Part shown: positions 18,924-26,833 of the stretch, one piece after another
Layout of the letters: each line of letters opens with the position of its first letter
Position numbering within the stretch: position 1 is the first letter of the stretch
Source: an uncultured Agrobacterium sp.
Lineage (GTDB): Bacteria > Pseudomonadota > Alphaproteobacteria > Rhizobiales > Rhizobiaceae
Reading direction: 5' to 3'
DNA: 64,000 nt
Assembly (NCBI GenBank): GCA_913777615.1
Contig: CAJYTK010000017.1
Coordinates: forward strand, 186,001 to 250,000
Notes under the pieces: generated by a model
Databases searched by the model: none
What the model was told of the DNA's origin: nothing
What the model saw: only the letters and a program-made list of their open reading frames with translations
Translations under genes and position numbers: made by a program

Positions 18924-19811
18924 TCACATATCGCGCAGACGTGCCTGAAATGCCAATAAATCCTGCCAGGCCAAGGACTTGCTGGCGGGAGCGTTCAAAA
19001 GCTCCTGCGGGTGCAGCGTTGCAATTGCGCTCGCTGTTCCAGCACCCACTGCGACATCTCGCCACTGCCCACGTAGAGTATGGATCGTGCCGGAACCGCC
19101 GAAGAAAAAACGCGCGGTGAAGTTGCCGAGAAGCAACAGTGCCTTCGGCTCGGCCAATGCGATCTGCCGCTCGATGAAGGGACGGCATATCTCCATTTCT
19201 GGACCGGAGGGCGAGCGGTTGCCCGGAGGGCGCCATGGGACGACATTGGTGAGCATCAGTTTTGCGCGATCGAGCCCGATCGCTGCCAGCATACGATCTA
19301 GAAGCAATCCTGTCTTGCCTGTGAAGGGAAGGCCTTCCCGGTCGTCGTCGGCATCGGGCATCGGGCCGATAACCATAATGCCGGAGGAGGGATCGCCTTC
19401 CACAAACACCGTGTTGCGGGCACTGTTCTTAAGATTGCAACCGTTGAAGCTTTCGAGCGCTGTCTTCAATTCGGAGAGCGACCGCGCGCTCTCGGCGGCA
19501 AAGCGTGCCGAAGCAATCGCCTGGTCGTCGGGAAGCGCCACAGTGACGGGGGTGGACGGTGCTGCCGCCGGTGTGCGCGTTGCCGTTGGAGAGCCCTGTC
19601 TGGACGGAGAGGGTGGCTGTGGCGGCGCATTCTGCGTTTCGCGTTGTTGCGGTTGCGCGCCGCTTTGCGGCGCACGCGCCTGACGGCTTGCCGCGAACTC
19701 GGCAAAGCGGTCCAAAGGCGCATCTTCCAGCAACCAATCGACCCCTGCATCCGCATGAAAATGCAAAAGTGCAGCCAGTTCTGCCGGGGAGAGGTCTTGC
19801 GCCGAGATCAT
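18924..19811 (-). CDS. Uracil-DNA glycosylase-like protein (family 4/5 type), altered
   Basis: 295-residue protein whose C-terminal 190 residues have the family 4 UDG fold blocks: NTVFVEGDP, GLPFTGKTGLLLDRMLAAIG, NVVPWRPPGNR, EICRPFIERQIALAEPK and TLHPQELLN. The N-terminal 90 residues are an unconserved Pro/Ala/Gln-rich linker. Of the four cysteines that hold the iron-sulfur cluster in family 4, only the first (GCNLK) and last (EICRPF) are present; the second is Lys and the third is Trp. The motif normally reading GE-x-PG has GPMPD, so the catalytic Glu is missing. Start at ATG 19811; a TTG at 19820 is in frame. It follows the Hsp70-like gene with a 66-base gap, probably one operon. Confidence 0.8.
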   Translation of the reverse strand: MISAQDLSPAELAALLHFHADAGVDWLLEDAPLDRFAEFAASRQARAPQSGAQPQQRETQNAPPQPPSPSRQGSPTATRTPAAAPSTPVTVALPDDQAIASARFAAESARSLSELKTALESFNGCNLKNSARNTVFVEGDPSSGIMVIGPMPDADDDREGLPFTGKTGLLLDRMLAAIGLDRAKLMLTNVVPWRPPGNRSPSGPEMEICRPFIERQIALAEPKALLLLGNFTARFFFGGSGTIHTLRGQWRDVAVGAGTASAIATLHPQELLNAPASKSLAWQDLLAFQARLRDM

Positions 19812-19877
19812 GTCCGGCAAACTAACCGATGTTCCAACGCAGCACCAGCAAAACCGTCGCGGGCGTGAGACCGGTTA

Positions 19878-21170
19878 TCATGCGGCCCATCGTTCAATGT
19901 CCCCGCTTTCGCCGATCATGGCAAGACCATGGGCGATGGAGAGCAGTTCTCCGCCGCTTTCGATCTTGTCTGCATCGAACCGGCGCGTGAAGAGTTGTCG
20001 TACGGCAGGAACGAACGAGGTGCCACCGGTGAGGAAGACCTTATCGATGGACTGAGGTGCAGTGTTCGTCTTGGTCAAAACCTCGTCGAGAGCCTCTTCG
20101 ATCTTGGCGAGATCGTCCGCGATCCATCGATCGAAATCGGACCGCTTCACCATCTTTCGTCCGGCGGCACCCAGCGGCGCGAAGTTGAACTCCGCTTCCT
20201 CCTGAGAGGAAAGCGCCATCTTGGTGGAGGATATCGCCTGATACAGGGGGTAGCCCTCGTCATGCTCCACCAGTTCGACGAAAAGCGCCAGCTTTTCCGG
20301 TTCCAGCGCGGAGCGCAGCAGAGATTTCAGATCGGCAAACTCTCTCGATGTCTTGAAGATGGACAACTGGTTCCATCGCCCGAAATTGACATAGTAACCC
20401 GACGGAACATCCAGAACCTTGTCGAAGCTTTTGAACTTGCTGCCCTTGCCGATCTCCGGCGAAACCAGGTTGTCGATCATCCGGAAGTCGAAATGATCGC
20501 CAGCGACGCCGACGCCGGAATGGCCGATCGGGGTTGCGGAAAGCTGCCCTGCCTGTTTTTCGAAGCGGATCAAGGAGTAGTCGGTGGTGCCGCCGCCAAA
20601 GTCGGCAACCAGAACGTTCGCGTCTTTCTTCAGGCTCTGGGCGAAGTAGTACGCCGCTGCTACCGGCTCATAGACATAATGAATTTGCGGAAAGCCGGCG
20701 CGCGTCAGCGCTTCGTTATAGCGGGCAAGCGCCAATGCTTCATCGGGATTGGAGCCGGCAAAGCGCACGGGGCGTCCGGCAATTACGGTGGAAACATCGT
20801 CCTTCCACTCGTCTCCCGCGTAGGTCTTGAGCTTGCGTAGAAACACTTCCATCAGGTCTTCAAAGCTTTGACGCTTCGCATAGACCAGCGTGCCTTGAAA
20901 CAACGACGAGGCAGCAAATGTCTTGATCGATTGCAGAAAACGGCATTCGCCGGGATGATCGATAAACTGCTGAATGGCTGCCTGACCGGCTTCGACTTGC
21001 AGCGCTGCAGCGCCAAGTCCCTTGTCCTTCATGAAGGAAAGGGCGGTGCGCATGCTGTCCGTCGTTCCAGCGCTTGAGGTGAAGCGCATGGAGTGGCTGG
21101 TGGTGCCTGTGTCGGAAAGCGCCATAACTGTATTGGTCGTGCCGAAATCGAGGCCGAGTGTCCGTGTCAT
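19878..21170 (-). CDS. yegD: Hsp70-family protein, YegD type
   Basis: 430-residue actin-like ATPase related to Hsp70 but without the C-terminal substrate-binding domain. Phosphate 1 motif LGLDFGTTNTVMAL is at the N-terminus, phosphate 2 VADFGGGTTDYSLIRF near residue 190, and the adenosine motif FLTGGTSFVPAVRQLF near residue 370. Length matches E. coli YegD (about 450), whose function is unsettled. AAGGACA eight bases upstream supports the ATG at 21170. The glycosylase-like gene lies directly downstream on the same strand. Confidence 0.9.
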   Translation of the reverse strand: MTRTLGLDFGTTNTVMALSDTGTTSHSMRFTSSAGTTDSMRTALSFMKDKGLGAAALQVEAGQAAIQQFIDHPGECRFLQSIKTFAASSLFQGTLVYAKRQSFEDLMEVFLRKLKTYAGDEWKDDVSTVIAGRPVRFAGSNPDEALALARYNEALTRAGFPQIHYVYEPVAAAYYFAQSLKKDANVLVADFGGGTTDYSLIRFEKQAGQLSATPIGHSGVGVAGDHFDFRMIDNLVSPEIGKGSKFKSFDKVLDVPSGYYVNFGRWNQLSIFKTSREFADLKSLLRSALEPEKLALFVELVEHDEGYPLYQAISSTKMALSSQEEAEFNFAPLGAAGRKMVKRSDFDRWIADDLAKIEEALDEVLTKTNTAPQSIDKVFLTGGTSFVPAVRQLFTRRFDADKIESGGELLSIAHGLAMIGESGDIERWAA

Positions 21171-21309
21171 GGCAAAATGTCCTTACGTCGACAAGAAAGC
21201 TGTGCCGGAATGCGGGCATCCGGGCAATCAAAGGCGCGCATTCGCGCCTGCCTGTTTTGAGGAGGGCGCGTGATGGCACAGCGAATTGTGAATGGCAAGC
21301 AGGCAAGCC

Positions 21310-22203
21310 TCAGTTTTTTACACGAGGCGACGGCATTCCTGCGGCTTCGTCTTTCAGCCAATCAGCGAAACTGGCCATGGCACTGGTGACCGGACGGGAC
21401 TTCAACCGTGTGAGCCAGTAGCAGCCCTTCGATACAGTCATTGGAAATGGCTGCACGAGCGTTCCTGATGACAAGTGTCGCTGGAACATCAGCGGCGGGG
21501 CAAGTGCCACGCCCGCACCTTGAAGGGCAGCCTCGACCATAGGAACCGAGGAATCAAACACGATGCCTTTGATCCGGGGGATAGGGACACCGGCTTCGAC
21601 GAACCATTCGGGCCATTCGTCGGTTCTGTAGGAGCGAAGCAGTGTCTGATGCGCGATGTCGTGGGGGCTTGCGAGTTGCCGCGCTATCGCCGGGATGCAA
21701 AGTGCCGATAGCGGAGCGAAAAAAAGTTCTTCCGCGTCCGTGTCGTGCCAGGCGCCATTGCCGAAGCGGATTGCGTAGTCCAGGCCCTCAGCAGCGATAT
21801 CTACCCGGTTGTTGTTGGTGGAGAGACGGAGATCGATAAATGGGTAACGCTCCTGAAATACGCTGAGACGCGGCAGCAGCCAGCCGATTGCGAAGGTTCC
21901 GACGGCGCCTACGGTCAACACCTCCTGTAGATGCCCGTCCTCAAAGCGTTCGAGAATATCGGCCATGCGATCGAAGGAATCGCGAAGCGTCGGAAGTAGG
22001 GCCAGGCCCTCGTCGGTGATCATCAGTCCGCGCGGAAGTCGTCTGAAAAGCGCGGTGCCAAGTCGCTCTTCAAGCAGTTTTACCTGATGACTAATGGCTG
22101 TTTGCGTGACGCAAAGTTCGATGGCGGCACGTGTGAAGCTCAAGTGGCGGGCCGCCGCCTCGAAGGCGCGTAAAGCGTTGAGCGGAAGGTGAGGACGAAC
22201 CAT
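21310..22203 (-). CDS. AmpR-like LysR-family regulator
   Basis: LysR transcription factor of 297 residues. The N-terminal helix-turn-helix (LPLNALRAFEAAARHLSFTRAA to LLEERLGTALFRR, split here for length) and the segments VGTFAIGWLLPRL and AAEGLDYAIRFGNGAWH closely resemble AmpR, the beta-lactamase activator that senses peptidoglycan fragments. It is divergent from a class D beta-lactamase gene, with a 125-base shared control region, which is the classic AmpR layout. The ATG at 22203 is preferred to an in-frame TTG at 22221. Other LysR proteins of the GcvA/AmpR group are the alternative. Confidence 0.85.
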   Translation of the reverse strand: MVRPHLPLNALRAFEAAARHLSFTRAAIELCVTQTAISHQVKLLEERLGTALFRRLPRGLMITDEGLALLPTLRDSFDRMADILERFEDGHLQEVLTVGAVGTFAIGWLLPRLSVFQERYPFIDLRLSTNNNRVDIAAEGLDYAIRFGNGAWHDTDAEELFFAPLSALCIPAIARQLASPHDIAHQTLLRSYRTDEWPEWFVEAGVPIPRIKGIVFDSSVPMVEAALQGAGVALAPPLMFQRHLSSGTLVQPFPMTVSKGCYWLTRLKSRPVTSAMASFADWLKDEAAGMPSPRVKN

Positions 22204-22328
22204 GATAGTAAGTGAGGCCAAGTTTAATTCATGTCAGGAGGTAGATATCATTATTTGTGCCACGCCGGCAAACGGTCTTAAGTGGTGCTCGTTCCGCTCA
22301 AGCGGGCGGTCGAGTACAGGAGACTTAA
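22204..22328. promoter_or_regulatory. Divergent control region, AmpR-like regulator/beta-lactamase
   Basis: 125 bases between divergent starts; must hold both promoters and, by family precedent, a LysR T-N11-A type site. I could not pin the site to a single position. Confidence 0.5.
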
Positions 22329-23156
22329 GTGCCCATGCCAACAACCACGACAAAGAAGCTGAGATCGATTCTTCTTCTCGCAACAGCAGTTTCCGGGATG
22401 TCCTCCATTGAGGCCATCGCGGCAGAACGGTTGCGTTGCACCGTCATTCTCGATGCCAAAAGCGGTCAGGTTCTGCATCGGGATGGAACGTGCAACGAAG
22501 GTTTTGCACCGCAATCCAGCTTCAAACTGCCGCTTGCCGTCATCGGATATGATTCCGGTATCCTGAAGGATGCGACAACGCCGCGCTGGACCTATAAGAA
22601 GGAATGGAAAAGGCCGAAGCGCGAGCAGAAAGCTGTCGATCCGACGATATGGGAGCGGGACTCCATTGTCTGGTACTCGCAGGAGATCACGCGCAGGCTC
22701 GGTAAGGCGAAGTTTGCCGACTATGTTCGCCGTTTCGACTACGGCAATGCCGATGTCAGCGGCGTAGCGGGCCAGACAGATGGCCTGACGGAAGCATGGC
22801 TCATGTCGTCGCTGAAGATCTCCGGCGATCAGCAAGCGACTTTCGTTCGCCGCTTCGTCAATGGTCAATTGCCGGTTTCGAAAGAGGCCATCGCCAGAAC
22901 GGAAGCGATCATACCGCAGTTTTCAGCCGCAGATGGTTGGACTGTCCATGGGAAGACAGGGTCCGGTCGCATGCGCACCAAGGCCAACACCTATGATGGG
23001 GATCGATGGCTTGGCTGGTTTGTCGGATGGGCGCAGAGGGGTGATCGGAAGGTCGTATTTGCAAGCCTGAATATCGAGGATTGGAAGAGCGACGAGCCAA
23101 TCAGCTTCGCCACACGGGATACCCTTATCGCCGACCTGCCAAAGCTGGTAAAATAG
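22329..23156 (+). CDS. Class D (OXA-type) beta-lactamase
   Basis: Secreted serine beta-lactamase of 275 residues. After a signal peptide (to about residue 31, EAIAA) it carries the class D landmarks: nucleophile Ser in SSFK (S63-x-x-K66), S-x-V as SIV in RDSIVWYSQEI, Y-G-N in FDYGNADVSG, and K-T-G in VHGKTGSG. All active-site motifs are intact. GTG at 22329 has AGGAGA five bases upstream; an ATG at 22335 is possible. It is probably activated by the divergent AmpR-like protein and expected to hydrolyse penicillins, oxacillin-type compounds or both. Confidence 0.92.
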   Translation: MPMPTTTTKKLRSILLLATAVSGMSSIEAIAAERLRCTVILDAKSGQVLHRDGTCNEGFAPQSSFKLPLAVIGYDSGILKDATTPRWTYKKEWKRPKREQKAVDPTIWERDSIVWYSQEITRRLGKAKFADYVRRFDYGNADVSGVAGQTDGLTEAWLMSSLKISGDQQATFVRRFVNGQLPVSKEAIARTEAIIPQFSAADGWTVHGKTGSGRMRTKANTYDGDRWLGWFVGWAQRGDRKVVFASLNIEDWKSDEPISFATRDTLIADLPKLVK

Positions 23157-23159
23157 CGC

Positions 23160-23363
23160 TCAGCGGAGCAGACGGCGTGCTGCGACAATCAGAATGAAGC
23201 CGCCAGCTGCCGTTAGTGCGCCGCGCAGTATCCAAGGGCCTTGATTGATCATGAAACTGGACGCAGGGTAGGGGAAATAGCCGCTACCCTGTCCGATCCA
23301 CACGAGGCCGATCAGCGCGATCAGAGCGCCCAAGATAGTCAAGATTGTTCGCAGTGCCCGCAT
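23160..23363 (-). CDS. Small two-helix membrane protein
   Basis: 67 residues with hydrophobic helices at about 7-24 and 43-62, separated by a short GSGYFPYPASSFMINQG loop. No family name known to me; similar short proteins are common in rhizobia. The stop lies four bases from the beta-lactamase stop (convergent). Coding is supported by its clean membrane pattern rather than by a strong ribosome site. Confidence 0.7.
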   Translation of the reverse strand: MRALRTILTILGALIALIGLVWIGQGSGYFPYPASSFMINQGPWILRGALTAAGGFILIVAARRLLR

Positions 23364-23448
23364 GATGCTTCCCCAATAAAGCCTTCCCGGATACTAAGCC
23401 GTAAAGGCTTTCAAGTTAAAGCCTCTAATCTAGCACCGGTGAAGGCAA

Positions 23449-24237
23449 TCAGATCGATTTCGCTGCGCCGCCGTCGACACGTAGCATTGTGCCCGTAATA
23501 TAGCTTGCGGGTTCAGAGCAGAGAAAAGCTCCGGCGGCGGCGAACTCTTCGACGGTGCCGAGCCTACCAGCGGGGATGCTCTTTACCGAAGCCTCGCGTA
23601 CTTCTTCTAGGCTCTTACCGAGACGTTTGGCATTGGCGCCATCCAGTTCATCAATCCGATCGGTGTGAATGCGACCGGGTAGGAGCATGTTGGCCGTAAT
23701 GCCAAAGCCTGCGACTTCGCTGGAAAGCGTCTTGTTAAAGCCGACGAGCGCACCGCGAAGCGTGTTTGACAGCGCCAGATTGGGAATGGGCTCGAACACG
23801 CCCGATGAGGCAACCGTCAGTATTCGGCCCCAGCCTTGTTCCTTCATCTGCGGAAGAAATGCGTTGGTGAGAGCGACGACGCGCAGCACCATGGATTGAA
23901 AGAAGGTGTCTAGCTTGTCCGTCGTGATATCTTGTGCCAGCCCTGGCGTCGGCCCTCCGGTGTTGTTGACGAGGATATCGATGCCGCTGAGCTTCGTCTT
24001 CACCGCCTCAATCATCGACGGCACAAAGTTTTCTTCGGCAAGATCGCCCCAGACCCAGTCGGCTTTACCCTTGCCAAGCGCATTGATCCTACTGGCATTG
24101 GCGCCCAGCTTTTCGCCGCTGCGTCCGACCATGAGCACGTTGACGCCTTCTTTCGCAAGCGCCGTCGCGATGCCGAGACCCAAGCCGCGAGATGAGGCCA
24201 GAACCAATGCGCGCTTGCCGGAAATACCCAAATCCAT
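23449..24237 (-). CDS. Atypical short-chain dehydrogenase/reductase
   Basis: 262-residue Rossmann protein related to 3-oxoacyl-ACP reductases. The cofactor loop reads ASSRGLGLGIA and the NNTGGP block is present. At the catalytic tetrad, the Ser is in TVASSGVF, but the positions expected to be Tyr and Lys (in NLALSNTLRGAL) are Asn and Gly/Arg, as in the SDR-like BKR subgroup I recall as lacking the tetrad. AAGGA eight bases before the ATG at 24237 fixes the start. Substrate unknown; classical reductase activity is doubtful. Divergent from dgt. Confidence 0.85.
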   Translation of the reverse strand: MDLGISGKRALVLASSRGLGLGIATALAKEGVNVLMVGRSGEKLGANASRINALGKGKADWVWGDLAEENFVPSMIEAVKTKLSGIDILVNNTGGPTPGLAQDITTDKLDTFFQSMVLRVVALTNAFLPQMKEQGWGRILTVASSGVFEPIPNLALSNTLRGALVGFNKTLSSEVAGFGITANMLLPGRIHTDRIDELDGANAKRLGKSLEEVREASVKSIPAGRLGTVEEFAAAGAFLCSEPASYITGTMLRVDGGAAKSI

Positions 24238-24401
24238 GACGGTGTCCTTTATGCTCGTGACGATTGCTGCCGCTTGTAGCCCCTGCGCCCAGTCCTGAAA
24301 AGGGTTCATCGGCTGAGATTGGCAGCGTTTGCTTGCGCCGCCTCTTGCGCGTCGGTAAGACAGCCCCGAAGAATTTTGTGTTTGGAGAGGCGGGCTTGAA
24401 C

Positions 24402-25796
24402 GTGTGGACCGAGCGTCAAAAAGTCGAAAACCGCAAGAGCGACGACGCCCGCAGCGAAAGCGACATCGATTATGGGCGGATCATTCACTCCACCTCCTTT
24501 CGACGCCTCCAGAGCAAGACGCAGATCCTCAATCTCGGCGACAGCGATTTCTACCGTACCCGCCTGACGCATTCGCTGGAAGTGGCGCAGATCGCTGCGG
24601 GTCTGGTCAAGCACCTGCGCAAGTCCTTTCCTTTTCATCCGGTAACGGACGAATTGCCAGAGCATAGCCTCATCCAGGCGATCGGCAGCGCCCACGATCT
24701 CGGCCATCCGCCCTTCGGGCATGGAGGCGAGGTCGCGCTGAATTACTGCATGCGCGTTACGGCAGATCCGAATGAAGCGGGGCGCAACGGCAATGGCGTC
24801 ATCAGCGACATCAAAAAAGCAGGGTTTGAGGGAAACGGCCAGACGTTACGCATTCTCAGCCGGCTTGAGACATTTTCAAAAGCTCACGGCGCCAACCTCA
24901 CGCGGCGCACGCTCTTAGGTATTCTAAAATACCCAGTCGCCTATTCGAAAGCTGCTCATTCCGGGCGAGTGCCAAAACTGCACGACGGACCTTCGACGCT
25001 TCGCATCATCGACACGCAGGCTTCCAAGCCGCCAAAATGCTACATGGATTGCGAGACGGATGTGGTGGACTGGATCCTTGATCCTCTGCCGGAGTCCGAC
25101 CGCGATCTCTTTCAGACGGCGACGCGTGAAGATGGCAAGCACGCAAAGTCCCTCTTCAAATCGCTCGATTGCACCATCATGGATGTTGCAGACGACGTCT
25201 CCTACGGGGTCCACGATCTTGAAGATGCCATCGCCATGCAGCTCATCACCAGGGATGCCTTCGAGAAGGAGGTGACGGCGGAGCATTGCGAGAGCTTCAT
25301 TGCGATGCTCAACAAGAACCATAAGAATAAGCGCGGCAATGACGTCTATCGCGAAATCGTGGATGGGCTATTTGGTCATAGCGGCGACCGCAAAATGTTC
25401 ATCAGCATGTTGGTCGGCTATTTCATCACGGATGCGCGCTTTGCGGACGACGAGCGGTTCGAAACGCCACTCTTGCGTCACGGTGTGAAGCTTGGAGCGG
25501 ACCGTGTTCGACTGCTGAAAGCCTTTCAGGATGTGGTGCGCAAACACGTGATCAAAAGCCCGCGTGTCCAGCATATGGAGTTCAAAGGCCAGGGAATGGT
25601 TGTTGCCGTGTTTGAAGCGCTCCAGTCCGATGCCGAACGGCTGCTGCCAGACGATGTCTTCCCCCTTTATGAAAAATCAGGCGGGGATTTGCGTGTCATC
25701 TGCGATTTCGTTGCCGGAATGACGGATGGCTATCTCATCAGGACCTATGAGCGCCTCTTTTCACCAGGGGCAGGTTCCGTGTTCGACAGGCTTTAA
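24402..25796 (+). CDS. dgt: Deoxyguanosinetriphosphate triphosphohydrolase-like protein
   Basis: HD-domain dNTP triphosphohydrolase (type 2), which converts dGTP or dNTPs to nucleoside plus triphosphate. Metal-binding residues are seen in RTRLTHSLEVAQIA and GSAHDLGHPPFGHGGE; the N-terminal IIHSTSFRRLQSKTQ is characteristic. The product is about 464 residues. Start is uncertain: GTG 24402 (VWTERQK) or TTG 24396, both downstream of GGAGAGG at 24384-24390; a longer frame to 24264 overlaps the divergent SDR promoter and is unlikely. Confidence 0.92.
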   Translation: MWTERQKVENRKSDDARSESDIDYGRIIHSTSFRRLQSKTQILNLGDSDFYRTRLTHSLEVAQIAAGLVKHLRKSFPFHPVTDELPEHSLIQAIGSAHDLGHPPFGHGGEVALNYCMRVTADPNEAGRNGNGVISDIKKAGFEGNGQTLRILSRLETFSKAHGANLTRRTLLGILKYPVAYSKAAHSGRVPKLHDGPSTLRIIDTQASKPPKCYMDCETDVVDWILDPLPESDRDLFQTATREDGKHAKSLFKSLDCTIMDVADDVSYGVHDLEDAIAMQLITRDAFEKEVTAEHCESFIAMLNKNHKNKRGNDVYREIVDGLFGHSGDRKMFISMLVGYFITDARFADDERFETPLLRHGVKLGADRVRLLKAFQDVVRKHVIKSPRVQHMEFKGQGMVVAVFEALQSDAERLLPDDVFPLYEKSGGDLRVICDFVAGMTDGYLIRTYERLFSPGAGSVFDRL

Positions 25797-25843
25797 CCGG
25801 GCTAAGCCCATCGACGCTTCTGGAAATTTGAGCGGGGAACGCT

Positions 25844-26386
25844 CTAGCTTGCTTCTCCCTGCCGCTGGCGCCACTCGCGGATGAGTAGACCATAGACAAG
25901 CAGATCGCAGACGCCGTTATGGGTTGTTTCGTGCTGGCGAAGGTACGCCTCGCGCAGGAAGCCCAAACTTTCCGCCAGAGCAATGGAGGAGCGGTTTTCG
26001 GCGTCGATCTCCATGTAAAGTTTGCGATATCGGCCCATGGTAAAGATATGGGCGATGAGCGCGGTCATACATTCGTGCGCCACTCCTTGTCTCTGCCACT
26101 CAGCGGCTGTGATATATCCAAGCTCGATGACGGCGTCGTCGCGACCAGGAAAAGCGACGTAGCGACCTGCAACCTCGTCGGTCACGCGGTCAATGGCGAT
26201 CCAGGTTTGTCCGGGCCACTCCTTATCGTTCAGCCAATCGGAAAATGTCGCGATATCTTCAAAGTGAGGCTGAGACATAAATCGGCACTGGTCGGCACTT
26301 GAAAAAGTTGGGAACAAAGCTTTTGCATCGCTTTCAATCAAGCTCCGCATAGTAAAGCGCTGCGTCGTGAGCGTCGGTACGTCCAT
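25844..26386 (-). CDS. GNAT acetyltransferase, RimJ-like
   Basis: 180-residue N-acetyltransferase. Motif A is at YITAEWQRQGVAHECMTALIAH (split: ITAEWQRQGVA, about residues 92-102) and the C-terminal part YMEIDAENRSSIALAESLGF is typical of the RimJ/RimL ribosomal-protein acetylase branch, which also includes antibiotic and metabolite acetylases. Substrate unknown. Convergent with dgt. Confidence 0.85.
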   Translation of the reverse strand: MDVPTLTTQRFTMRSLIESDAKALFPTFSSADQCRFMSQPHFEDIATFSDWLNDKEWPGQTWIAIDRVTDEVAGRYVAFPGRDDAVIELGYITAAEWQRQGVAHECMTALIAHIFTMGRYRKLYMEIDAENRSSIALAESLGFLREAYLRQHETTHNGVCDLLVYGLLIREWRQRQGEAS

Positions 26387-26833
26387 TATCTCTACTGCCG
26401 TTTTGTCATGCCATTCACGGGAACAGGTTTAATAGCCTCTCCTGGAACTGCCAAGCGTTCCGGTCAGCAAATTGTCTTCGATTGTTGGATGCCTCCAACG
26501 CAGCTTCGAAATCAGCGCGATTCGCTACCTGTAGACGCGATGCCTAAAGCAACTCCTCAGCGCACCTTCTTCTCTTGACCATCTCATCATGCACTCCTAT
26601 TCTTCGTATTACGTGAACGTAAAAGTAAGCGTTTGTCATCAGGTTGTCAGACAATTCGATGGCTGCGACCGCGCTTCCTTGCTATTGGTCTCGACAAAGC
26701 GCTTGTCCTTTGCCAAGACAGATGACGCGAACTGCTTGTTGCGACGACGTTTTTTCACACGTCTTTGGCTGCGTGATGGTGTAGGGCAGGATAACGAAAA
26801 GCCGGACGGGACCGGCGAACTGACGAGGATCTT
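26387..26833. other. Control region upstream of the ETF-QO gene
   Basis: 447 bases without a supported gene. It contains the LiuR-like palindrome at 26609-26622. An 82-codon frame at 26589-26837 runs across the palindrome and ends in the next gene; I do not accept it as coding. Confidence 0.55.
26609..26622. promoter_or_regulatory. LiuR-like palindrome
   Basis: TTACGTGAACGTAA, six of seven base pairs symmetric. It resembles the ACGT-x2-ACGT operators of MerR-type LiuR regulators of branched-chain amino acid and fatty acid catabolism, whose regulons include ETF genes. It is 212 bases before the ETF-QO start. A related site is at 60285-60300. Confidence 0.5.
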
